Below, piece by piece: positions 1 to 7,469 of a stretch of DNA of 64,000 nucleotides. Source of the stretch: Acidovorax soli. GTDB lineage: Bacteria > Pseudomonadota > Gammaproteobacteria > Burkholderiales > Burkholderiaceae_C. A model generated the notes under the pieces. That model had not been told where the DNA came from. It made no database searches and was given only the letters and a program-made list of their open reading frames with translations. The translations under genes were made by a program, and so were the position numbers. The stretch is from contig NZ_JACHLK010000010.1 in assembly GCF_014207955.1 (NCBI RefSeq), forward strand, positions 124,001-188,000, written 5' to 3'. Numbering within the stretch: the stretch's first letter is position 1; every line of letters starts with the position of its first letter.

Positions 1-1
1 C

Positions 2-259
2 AGCACGGTGAAGTCGCAGGTGGTGCAGATCGCCACGGCCGACGGCAACGATGCCGTGGTGGCCGGCGGCCTGGCGCCCGGCATGCAGGTGGTGTCCACC
101 GGCGTGCATGTGCTCTCGCCGGGGCAGAAGGTCACGGTGTACCAGCCCAAGACGGGAGGGGCCGCCGCGGCCAAGGCGCAGACGGCGCCTGGCAATGCCG
201 CCCTGCCGGCGGCTCCCACCGATGCGCCCGCGGCCGCAGCCCCTGCGGCGGCGAAGTAA
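2..259 (+). CDS. RND efflux periplasmic adaptor subunit, C-terminal fragment (gene begins before the window)
   Basis: This is the last ~85 codons of a membrane-fusion (adaptor) protein that would bridge an inner-membrane RND pump and an outer-membrane channel. The reading frame is open at the window edge, so the start is missing. The visible part has the end of the membrane-proximal beta domain (GLAPGMQVVSTGVHVLSPGQKV, as typical of MexA/AcrA C-termini), then a low-complexity Ala/Pro tail of about 35 residues. It is followed 9 bp later by the pump gene, so the two form one operon. The identity rests mainly on this context plus the short beta-domain pattern. A GTG at position 8 lies in frame but is almost certainly internal. 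Confidence 0.8.
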   Translation, partial: STVKSQVVQIATADGNDAVVAGGLAPGMQVVSTGVHVLSPGQKVTVYQPKTGGAAAAKAQTAPGNAALPAAPTDAPAAAAPAAAK

Positions 260-268
260 GGGGGCGCC

Positions 269-3200
269 ATGAGCCAGATCCAACCAAAAGAGGGGTTCAA
301 CCTCTCCAAGTGGGCGCTCGACCACCCCGCGCTCACGCGCTACCTGATGGTGGTGCTGATGCTGCTGGGCTTTGCGGCCTATTTCCAGCTGGGGCAGGAC
401 GAGGATCCGCCCTTCACCTTCCGTGCCATGGTAGTGCGCACCTACTGGCCTGGCGCCACGGCGCAGCAGGTGGCCGAGCAGGTCACCGACAAGCTCGAAC
501 GCACCCTGCAGGAGGTGCCCTATGCCGACAAGATCCGCAGCTACTCCAAGCCCGGTGAGTCGCAGATCATCTTCCAGATCAAGGACTCGTCCAAACCCGG
601 CGAGGTGGCCAACGTCTGGTACACCGTGCGCAAGAAGATCGGCGACATGCGCTACACCCTGCCTGCCGGCATCCAGGGGCCGTTCTTCAACGACGACTTC
701 GGCGATGTGTACGGCGTGATCTATGCGCTCGAATCCGAAGGCTTCAGCTACGCCGAACTCAAGACCTTTGCCGACGACGTGCGCCAGCAACTGCTGCGCG
801 TGCCCGACGTGGCCAAGGTGGAGCAGTTCGGCGTGCAGGACGAGAAGCTGTTCATCGAGATCTCGCAAAAGCGCCTGTCGCAGCTGGGCCTGGACATGAA
901 CCAGGTGCTGGCCCAGCTGGGCCAGCAGAACGCCGTGGAGGGCGCGGGCGCCGTGCAGACCCCGCTGGACCAGGTGCAGGTGCGCGTGGCCGGCCAGTTC
1001 AACGCGGTCGAAGACCTGGCGGCCATGCCCATCCGCGGGCCCTCGGGCGCGCAGCTGCGCCTGGGGGACATCGCCGAGATCAAGCGCGGCTATGTGGACC
1101 CGGTGGCCGTGAAGGTGCGCCACCAGGGCAAGGAAGTCATCGCCCTGGGCGTCTCCATGACCAAGGGCGGCGACATCATTGCGCTGGGCAAGGCGCTGCA
1201 TGCCGCCACCGACCGCATCGGCAGCTTGCTGCCGGCGGGCGTGAAGCTGGTCAACGTGCAGGACCAGCCCAAGGCCGTGGCCACCTCGGTCAACGAGTTC
1301 GTGAAGGTGCTGATCGAGGCCGTGGTCATCGTGCTGGCCGTGAGCTTCATCAGCCTGGGCTTTCACAAGCGGCCGGGCAAGAACCCGCTGTGGAAGCGCT
1401 GGTACATCGACCCGCGCCCCGGCCTGGTGGTGGGCATCACCATCCCCATGGTGCTGGCCGTGACCTTCCTGGGCATGTGGTACTGGAACATCGGCCTGCA
1501 CAAGATCTCGCTCGGTTCGCTGATCATCGCCCTGGGCCTGCTGGTGGACGACGCCATCATCGCGGTGGAAATGATGGTGCTCAAGCTCGAAGAGGGCTAT
1601 GACAAAGTGCGCGCCGCCACCTTCGCCTACGAGCTCACGGCCATGCCCATGCTCACGGGCACGCTGATCACGGCCGTGGGCTTTCTGCCCATCGGCATCG
1701 CCAAGTCGACCACCGGTGAATACACCTTCGCGATCTTCGCGGTGACGGTGATCGCGCTGGTCCTGAGCTGGATCGTCTCGGTCTACTTCGTGCCCTACCT
1801 GGGCACCCTGCTGCTCAAGGTGCCGGCCCATGTGGCCCATGCCCAGGAGCACCATGGTGTGGAGGCCGGCGGGCACGAGGTGTTCGACAGCCCGTTCTAC
1901 AACCTGTTCCGCCGCCTGGTGACCTGGTGCGTGCGCCACCGCTGGATCACCATCGCCCTCACGGTGGGCACCTTCGGCCTGGGCATTTTCGGCATGGGCA
2001 AGGTGCAGCAGCAGTTCTTCCCCGATTCGAGCCGCCCCGAGATCATCGTGGACGTGTGGTTCCCCGAAGGCACCTCCTTCGCGGGCAACGAAGAGGTCAC
2101 CAAGCGCGTGGAAGCGCGCCTCCTGGCCGAGCCGGGCGTGAACACCGTGAGCACCTGGGTGGGGTCGGGCGTGCCGCGTTTCTACCTGCCGCTGGACCAG
2201 GTGTTCCCGCAGAGCAACGTGTCGCAGTTCATCGTGGTGCCGCAGGACCTGAAGCTGCGCGAGAGCCTGCGCATCAAGCTGCCGGCGCTGCTGGCCCAGG
2301 AGTTCCCCGAGGTGCGCGGCCGCGTCAAGCTGCTGCCCAATGGGCCGCCGGTGCCCTACCCGGTGCAGTTCCGCGTGGTCGGCCCCGATCCGCTGGCGCT
2401 GCGCGGCCATGCCGACGAGGTCAAGGCCGCGCTGCGCGAGAACCCGCAGATGCGCGGCGTGAACGACAACTGGAACGAGTCCGTGAAGGTGTTGCGCCTG
2501 GAAGTGGACCAGGCCAAGGCGCGCGCCTTGGGCGTGACCAGCCAGTCCATCGCCCAGGCGTCCAAGACCATCCTGTCGGGTACCACCGTGGGCCAGTTCC
2601 GCGAGGGCGACAAACTCATCGACATCCAGCTGCGCCAACCGCTCGATGAGCGCAATGCCATCACCGACATCGCCAACGCCTACCTGCCCACGGCCTCGGG
2701 CAAGTCGATTCCGCTCACGCAGATCGCCAAGCCCGTGTTCACCTGGGAGCCGGGCGTGATGTGGCGCGAGAACCGCGATTACGCCATCACCGTGCAGGGC
2801 GACGTGAGCGAGGGCGTGCAGGGTGCCACCGTGACCGCGCAACTGCTGCCGGGCCTGCAGGCCATCGAGAAGAAATGGCGCGATGCAGGGCAGGGCGCCT
2901 ACCGCATCGAGGTGGCGGGTGCCGTGGAGGAAAGCTCCAAGGGCTCGGCGTCCATCGCGGCCGGCCTGCCGATCATGCTGTTCATCACCTTCACGTTGCT
3001 CATGCTGCAACTGCACAGCTTCAGCCGTGCGATGCTGGTCTTCCTGACCGGGCCGCTGGGCCTGGCCGGTGTGGCGGGCGCGCTGATTCTGCTCAACCGC
3101 CCCTTCGGCTTCGTGGCGCTGCTCGGCGTGATCGCGCTGATGGGCATGATCCAGCGCAACTCGGTGATCCTGATCGACCAGATCGAGCAGGACCGTGCCA

Positions 3201-3454
3201 AGGGCGTACCGGCCTGGGACGCCATCGTGGAATCGGCCGTGCGCCGGCTGCGCCCCATCGTGCTCACGGCGGCTGCCGCCGTGCTGGCCATGATCCCGCT
3301 GTCGCGCAGCGTGTTCTGGGGCCCGATGGCCGTGGCCATCATGGGCGGGCTGATCGTGGCCACGGTGCTCACGCTGCTGGCCTTGCCGGCCATGTATGCG
3401 GCCTGGTTCCGCGTGAAGCGGCCGGAGGATGAGCGGCGTATGACCGCGGCTTGA
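269..3454 (+). CDS. RND (HAE1/AcrB-type) efflux pump permease
   Basis: The 1061-residue product has the size and architecture of a proton-driven tripartite efflux pump inner-membrane subunit: TM1 near residues 25-45, a large periplasmic porter loop, TM2-6 at about 345-520, TM7 near 560, a second periplasmic loop, and TM8-12 up to about 1045. The paired aspartates of the proton relay are seen in TM4 (GLLVDDAIIAVE, D427/D428). TM5-6 carry the TGTLITAVGFLPI pattern. The ATG at 269 follows AAGGGGG and lies 9 bp after the adaptor gene. No outer-membrane channel gene is seen in the window; it may lie upstream or be shared. The exported substrate cannot be deduced. The first periplasmic loop resembles the drug/triclosan branch (MexK/TriC, VexF) more than heavy-metal pumps, but that is a weak impression. 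Confidence 0.93.
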   Translation: MSQIQPKEGFNLSKWALDHPALTRYLMVVLMLLGFAAYFQLGQDEDPPFTFRAMVVRTYWPGATAQQVAEQVTDKLERTLQEVPYADKIRSYSKPGESQIIFQIKDSSKPGEVANVWYTVRKKIGDMRYTLPAGIQGPFFNDDFGDVYGVIYALESEGFSYAELKTFADDVRQQLLRVPDVAKVEQFGVQDEKLFIEISQKRLSQLGLDMNQVLAQLGQQNAVEGAGAVQTPLDQVQVRVAGQFNAVEDLAAMPIRGPSGAQLRLGDIAEIKRGYVDPVAVKVRHQGKEVIALGVSMTKGGDIIALGKALHAATDRIGSLLPAGVKLVNVQDQPKAVATSVNEFVKVLIEAVVIVLAVSFISLGFHKRPGKNPLWKRWYIDPRPGLVVGITIPMVLAVTFLGMWYWNIGLHKISLGSLIIALGLLVDDAIIAVEMMVLKLEEGYDKVRAATFAYELTAMPMLTGTLITAVGFLPIGIAKSTTGEYTFAIFAVTVIALVLSWIVSVYFVPYLGTLLLKVPAHVAHAQEHHGVEAGGHEVFDSPFYNLFRRLVTWCVRHRWITIALTVGTFGLGIFGMGKVQQQFFPDSSRPEIIVDVWFPEGTSFAGNEEVTKRVEARLLAEPGVNTVSTWVGSGVPRFYLPLDQVFPQSNVSQFIVVPQDLKLRESLRIKLPALLAQEFPEVRGRVKLLPNGPPVPYPVQFRVVGPDPLALRGHADEVKAALRENPQMRGVNDNWNESVKVLRLEVDQAKARALGVTSQSIAQASKTILSGTTVGQFREGDKLIDIQLRQPLDERNAITDIANAYLPTASGKSIPLTQIAKPVFTWEPGVMWRENRDYAITVQGDVSEGVQGATVTAQLLPGLQAIEKKWRDAGQGAYRIEVAGAVEESSKGSASIAAGLPIMLFITFTLLMLQLHSFSRAMLVFLTGPLGLAGVAGALILLNRPFGFVALLGVIALMGMIQRNSVILIDQIEQDRAKGVPAWDAIVESAVRRLRPIVLTAAAAVLAMIPLSRSVFWGPMAVAIMGGLIVATVLTLLALPAMYAAWFRVKRPEDERRMTAA

Positions 3455-3539
3455 GGCCTGGCACCCGCAATCCCCCTGCTGCAGGCAGGGGCGATGCCGG
3501 GGGCAGGGTAGATCCCAGCACGCCGTGTGTATGCGGAAA

Positions 3540-3568
3540 TTGGAGCGCCCTGCTTTACAGGTTAAAAT
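3540..3568 (+). promoter_or_regulatory. Probable sigma70 promoter of tRNA-Leu(UAG)
   Basis: TTGGAG (3540-3545), a 17-bp spacer and TAAAAT (3563-3568, five of six matches to TATAAT) lie about 65 bp before the tRNA. No other start point is evident between the RND pump gene and the tRNA. Confidence 0.5.
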
Positions 3569-3590
3569 CAAAGGTTGACCGATTTCACAC

Positions 3591-3622
3591 AGGCGGCGGG
3601 CATCCCTGCCGCCTGTTTGTTT
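3591..3622 (+). terminator. Hairpin with T-rich tail in the tRNA-Leu leader
   Basis: AGGCGGC (3591-3597) pairs with GCCGCCT (3608-3614) around a 10-nt loop and is followed by TGTTTGTTTG. It looks like a weak intrinsic terminator, but it lies between the predicted promoter and the tRNA. It could end readthrough from the RND operon or be a leader hairpin removed during tRNA maturation. Confidence 0.35.
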
Positions 3623-3633
3623 GTTGTTGAACC

Positions 3634-3720
3634 GCGCGGGTGGCGAAATTGGTAGACGCACCAGGTTTAGGTCCTGACGCCAGCAATGGTGTGGGGGTTC
3701 GAGTCCCCCCCCGCGCACCA
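3634..3720 (+). tRNA. tRNA-Leu (anticodon UAG)
   Basis: This is an 87-nt class II tRNA. The acceptor stem GCGCGGG (3634-3640) pairs with CCCGCGC (3710-3716), and ACCA is encoded. The D arm contains AATTGGTAGACGC. The anticodon loop TTTAGGT has TAG at 3668-3670. A variable arm follows, then the T arm with GGGGGTTCGAGTCCCCC. It reads CUA (and possibly other CUN) codons. It sits 72 bp before tig. Confidence 0.97.
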
Positions 3721-3792
3721 CCATGTGAAACCTTGCGGAACACTGCGCTGCAGCGAGCACGATCACATTCTTAGAGTCTTAGAGGAATAGCC

Positions 3793-5103
3793 ATGTCCGT
3801 TACTGTTGAAACCCTTGAGAAGCTCGAGCGCAAGATCACGCTGAGCGTGCCCCTGACCGTGATCCAGACCGAAGTCGACACGCGTCTGAAGCGCCTGGCG
3901 CGCACCGTGAAGATGGACGGCTTCCGTCCCGGCAAGGTGCCCATGAACGTGGTCGCCCAGCGCTACGGTTACTCCGTGCAGTACGAAGTGCTCAACGACA
4001 AGGTCGGTGAAGCCTTTGCCGTGGCCGCCAACGAAGCCAAGCTGCGCGTGGCTGGCCAGCCCCGCATCACCGAGAAGGAAGGCGCTCCCGAAGGCCAGGT
4101 GACCTTCGACGCCATCTTCGAAGTGTTCCCCGAAGTCAAGATCGGCGACCTGTCGAGCGCCGAAGTCGAGAAGCTGTCGGCCGACGTGACCGATTCGGCC
4201 ATCGACAAGACCGTGGACATCCTGCGCAAGCAGCGCCGCACCTTCGCCCAGCGCGCCCAGGGCGCCGCTGCCGAAGACGGTGACCGCGTGTCGGTGGACT
4301 TCGAAGGCAAGATCGACGGCGAACCCTTCGACGGCGGCAAGGCCGAAGACTTCCAGTTCCTGGTCGGCGAAGGCCAGATGCTCAAGGAATTCGAAGAAGC
4401 CGTGCGCGGCATGAAGACCGGCGAAAGCAAGACTTTCCCGCTGGCCTTCCCTGCCGACTACCATGGCAAGGACGTGGCCGGCAAGACGGCTGACTTCCTG
4501 GTCACCGTCAAGAAGATCGAAGCCGCCAACCTGCCCGAAGTGAACGACGCCCTGGCCAAGTCGCTGGGCATCGCCGATGGTTCGGTGGAAGGCCTGCGCG
4601 CCGACATCAAGAAGAACCTGGAGCGCGAAGTCAAGTTCCGCCTGCTGGCCCGCAACAAGCAGGCCGTGATGGACGCCCTGGTGGCCAAGGCCGAGCTGGA
4701 CCTGCCCAACGCCAGCGTGCAGGCCGAGATCGCCCGCCTGCTGGAAGGCGCCCGTGCCGACCTCAAGCAGCGCGGCCTGAAGGATGCCGACAAGGCCGAG
4801 ATCCCTGAGGACGTGTTCCGTCCCCAGGCCGAGCGCCGCGTGCGCCTGGGCCTGGTGGTGGCCGAGCTGGTGCGCGCCAACGAGCTGCAGGCCAAGCCCG
4901 AGCAGCTCAAGGCCCACATCGACGAGCTGGCTGCCAGCTACGAGAAGCCTGAAGACGTGGTGCGCTGGTACTTCGGCGACCGCCAACGCCTGGCCGAAGT
5001 GGAAGCTGTGGTCATCGAGAACAACGTGACCGACTTCGTGCTGGGCAAGGCCAAGGTGGTCGACAAGGCCGTGTCCTTCGACGACCTGATGGGCCAGCAA
5101 TAA
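3793..5103 (+). CDS. tig: Trigger factor (ribosome-associated chaperone and prolyl isomerase)
   Basis: The 436-residue protein binds the ribosome near the exit tunnel and shields nascent chains, and it has peptidyl-prolyl isomerase activity. The ribosome-docking signature GFRPGKVP is at residues 43-50. An FKBP-like PPIase domain covers about 155-245 (GDRVSVDFEGKIDG and later GMKTGESKTFPL). The helical C-terminal chaperone domain makes up the rest. Length matches the family (about 430-450). The start ATG follows AGAGGAA. It is the first gene of the tig-clpP-clpX-lon order conserved in proteobacteria, with 119 bp to the clpP start. That gap holds two GC-rich hairpins (for example GGGGCTTG 5154-5161 with CAAGCCCC 5174-5181) without a clear T-run, so readthrough into clpP is possible. 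Confidence 0.98.
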   Translation: MSVTVETLEKLERKITLSVPLTVIQTEVDTRLKRLARTVKMDGFRPGKVPMNVVAQRYGYSVQYEVLNDKVGEAFAVAANEAKLRVAGQPRITEKEGAPEGQVTFDAIFEVFPEVKIGDLSSAEVEKLSADVTDSAIDKTVDILRKQRRTFAQRAQGAAAEDGDRVSVDFEGKIDGEPFDGGKAEDFQFLVGEGQMLKEFEEAVRGMKTGESKTFPLAFPADYHGKDVAGKTADFLVTVKKIEAANLPEVNDALAKSLGIADGSVEGLRADIKKNLEREVKFRLLARNKQAVMDALVAKAELDLPNASVQAEIARLLEGARADLKQRGLKDADKAEIPEDVFRPQAERRVRLGLVVAELVRANELQAKPEQLKAHIDELAASYEKPEDVVRWYFGDRQRLAEVEAVVIENNVTDFVLGKAKVVDKAVSFDDLMGQQ

Positions 5104-5222
5104 GATTGGTGCAGAAACCGCTCCCTGCGGGCGGTTCGGCACGATCGGATACAGGGGCTTGTGCTTTGCTGCGCAAGCCCCACTTCATTTCTGGGTACAG
5201 TACGCCCCTGACTGGAGAAAAA

Positions 5223-5831
5223 ATGAGTTCACTGGATACACAAGCCCTGGGCATGATCCCCATGGTCATCGAGCAGTCCGGACGCGGTGAGCGCTCCTAC
5301 GACATCTATTCGCGCCTGCTCAAGGAGCGCATCATCTTCCTGGTGGGCGAGGTCAATGACCAGACCGCCAACCTGGTGGTGGCGCAGCTGCTCTTCCTGG
5401 AGAGCGAAAACCCCGACAAGGACATTTCGTTCTACATCAACTCGCCCGGCGGCAGCGTGACGGCTGGCATGGCGATCTACGACACCATGCAGTTCATCAA
5501 GCCCGATGTGTCGACCATGTGCGTGGGCTTTGCGGCCTCCATGGGCGCCTTCCTGCTGGCGGCCGGCGCCAAGGGCAAGCGTTTCTCGCTGCCCAACTCC
5601 AAGATCATGATCCACCAGGTGCTGGGCGGCGCACGCGGCCAGGCGACGGACATCGAGATCCACGCCCGCGACATCCTGCGTACCAAGGACCAGATGAACC
5701 GCATCATGGCTGAACGCACCGGCCAGCCCCTGGAAAAGGTCAAGAGCGACACCGAGCGCGACTACTTCATGACGGCCGACGAGGCCAAGGAGTACGGCCT
5801 GGTGGACCAGGTGATCGCCCAGCGCCCCTGA
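5223..5831 (+). CDS. clpP: ATP-dependent Clp protease proteolytic subunit
   Basis: The 202-residue serine peptidase forms the tetradecameric chamber that degrades proteins delivered by ClpX or ClpA. The catalytic triad is visible: Ser106 in GFAASMGAF, His131 in IMIHQ and Asp180 in DTERDYF. The spacing (25 and 49) equals that of E. coli ClpP (111/136/185). An upstream GTG at 5106 is in frame, but the 39 residues it would add do not resemble ClpP. The ATG at 5223 has a good GGAG at 5213-5216 and gives the usual length. clpX follows after 205 bp, so this is the normal clpP-clpX pair. Confidence 0.98.
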   Translation: MSSLDTQALGMIPMVIEQSGRGERSYDIYSRLLKERIIFLVGEVNDQTANLVVAQLLFLESENPDKDISFYINSPGGSVTAGMAIYDTMQFIKPDVSTMCVGFAASMGAFLLAAGAKGKRFSLPNSKIMIHQVLGGARGQATDIEIHARDILRTKDQMNRIMAERTGQPLEKVKSDTERDYFMTADEAKEYGLVDQVIAQRP

Positions 5832-6036
5832 CCGGGGCTGCGTGATCGCGCGGCGGCGCTCGTTTCCCTGACTTGCCTTGGCGCTGCGCCGGGGGTAAGT
5901 TATGAAAACTGTCCGAGGCCTGGAGTGGGTGCACGGCATTCACCCCCGGTTGGCAGGGCGGTTTCCCCGGGAAAGAGCGCCGCTTTTTATTTGGTTATCA
6001 TCTCCCGACAACTTTCCGTAACAAGGCATTGCCCCC

Positions 6037-7302
6037 ATGGCCGAGAAAAAAGGCTCCTCCAGCGAGAAAACCCTCTACTGCTCTTTCTGCGGCAAAAGCC
6101 AGCACGAAGTGAAGAAGCTGATCGCCGGACCGTCGGTCTTTATCTGCGACGAGTGCATTGACCTGTGCAACGAAATCATCCGTGACGAACTGCCCGCGGG
6201 CGAGCTCGCCAAGGACGCCAAGAGCGATCTGCCCACGCCGCTGGAGATCAAGGCCAACCTGGACAACTACGTCATCGGCCAGGACCTGGCCAAGCGCACG
6301 CTGGCCGTTGCGGTGTACAACCACTACAAGCGCCTGCGCCACAAGGACAAGGCGCACAAGGACGATGTCGAGCTCTCCAAGAGCAACATCCTCTTGATCG
6401 GGCCCACGGGCTCGGGCAAGACGCTCTTGGCCCAGACCCTGGCGCGCATGCTGGACGTGCCCTTCGTGATGGCCGACGCCACCACGCTGACCGAGGCCGG
6501 CTACGTGGGCGAGGACGTGGAGAACATCGTCCAGAAGCTGCTGCAAAGCTGCAACTACGAGGTCGAGCGTGCCCAGCGCGGCATTGTCTACATCGACGAG
6601 ATCGACAAGATCTCGCGCAAGTCGGACAACCCCTCGATCACGCGCGACGTGTCGGGCGAGGGCGTGCAGCAGGCGCTCTTGAAGCTGATTGAGGGCACCA
6701 TGGCCAGCGTGCCGCCGCAGGGCGGGCGCAAGCACCCGAACCAGGACTTTCTGCAGATCGACACGACCAACATTCTGTTCATCTGCGGCGGCGCGTTTGC
6801 GGGTCTGGAGAAAGTGATCGAGAACCGCACCGAGGCCTCGGGCATCGGCTTCGGCGCATCGGTCAAGAGCAAGAAGCAGCGCTCGCTGACCGAGGTGTTC
6901 ACCGAGATTGAGCCCGAAGACCTGATCAAGTTCGGCATCATTCCCGAACTGGTGGGCCGCATGCCTGTGGTGACGGCGCTGGCCGAACTCAGCGAAGATG
7001 CGCTGGTGCAGATCCTGACCGAGCCCAAGAACGCCCTGGTCAAGCAGTACAGCAAGCTGCTGGCCATGGAGGGTGTGGACCTGGAGATCCGCCCCGCGGC
7101 GCTCAAGGCCATTGCCCGCAAGGCGCTGGCGCGCAAGACCGGTGCGCGCGGGCTGCGTTCCATCCTGGAGCAGTCGCTGATCGGCACGATGTTCGACCTG
7201 CCCAACCAGAGCAACGTCGAAAAGGTCGTGGTGGACGAGTCCACCATCGAAGAGAGCAAGCCGCCGCTTCTCGTCTATCGAGAGGCAGCCAAGAAGGCCT
7301 GA
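6037..7302 (+). CDS. clpX: ATP-dependent Clp protease ATP-binding subunit ClpX
   Basis: The 421-residue AAA+ unfoldase recognises tagged substrates (for example ssrA-tagged proteins) and feeds them to ClpP. The N-terminal zinc-binding domain has Cys15, Cys18, Cys37 and Cys40 in the CxxC-x18-CxxC arrangement. Walker A is GPTGSGKT at residues 122-129 and Walker B is IVYIDEID. Sensor and pore loops (GYVGEDVE) are present. Length and layout are standard. The 205-bp gap from clpP suggests it may have its own promoter. The gap holds a TTTCC..GGAAA palindrome near 5970, but I see no convincing terminator. Confidence 0.98.
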   Translation: MAEKKGSSSEKTLYCSFCGKSQHEVKKLIAGPSVFICDECIDLCNEIIRDELPAGELAKDAKSDLPTPLEIKANLDNYVIGQDLAKRTLAVAVYNHYKRLRHKDKAHKDDVELSKSNILLIGPTGSGKTLLAQTLARMLDVPFVMADATTLTEAGYVGEDVENIVQKLLQSCNYEVERAQRGIVYIDEIDKISRKSDNPSITRDVSGEGVQQALLKLIEGTMASVPPQGGRKHPNQDFLQIDTTNILFICGGAFAGLEKVIENRTEASGIGFGASVKSKKQRSLTEVFTEIEPEDLIKFGIIPELVGRMPVVTALAELSEDALVQILTEPKNALVKQYSKLLAMEGVDLEIRPAALKAIARKALARKTGARGLRSILEQSLIGTMFDLPNQSNVEKVVVDESTIEESKPPLLVYREAAKKA

Positions 7303-7416
7303 GGCCCTCCGAGGTCTGAGATGTCCCAGCGGTGCACGCAATGGATTGCCTGCACCGCGCCGGGCAGCCGGCTGTGCTGCCCTTCAACCCTTCTTGCGGC
7401 GCGGCTGCAGGAAGGG

Positions 7417-7444
7417 GTTGAAAATCCCCGCTTGTGGACCATAT
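7417..7444 (+). promoter_or_regulatory. Candidate sigma32 (RpoH) heat-shock promoter of lon
   Basis: GTTGAAAA (7417-7424), a 12-bp spacer and GACCATAT (7437-7444) closely match the RpoH consensus CTTGAAAA-N11-16-CCCCATnT. The lon start is 26 bp further on, with GAGGA before the ATG. The -35 element is also the right arm of an imperfect inverted repeat (TTCAACCCTTC 7383-7393 with GAAGGGGTTGAA 7411-7422). lon is a classical heat-shock gene, so the assignment fits family knowledge. Confidence 0.6.
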
Positions 7445-7469
7445 GCCACAGAGTTAACTGAGGATTTCC

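Noticed and set aside
3763..5142. A 459-codon minus-strand frame opposite tig, and similar long frames opposite most genes
   Set aside because: Low-complexity composition and exact complementarity to well-supported genes mark them as codon-bias shadows.
5154..5181. GGGGCTTG/CAAGCCCC hairpin after tig as a terminator
   Set aside because: It is not followed by a T-run (ACTTCATTT), so at most it is a weak attenuator before clpP.
5960..6000. TTTCC/GGAAA palindrome before clpX followed by CTTTTTATTT as a terminator
   Set aside because: The stem adjacent to the T-run does not pair cleanly without a large bulge.
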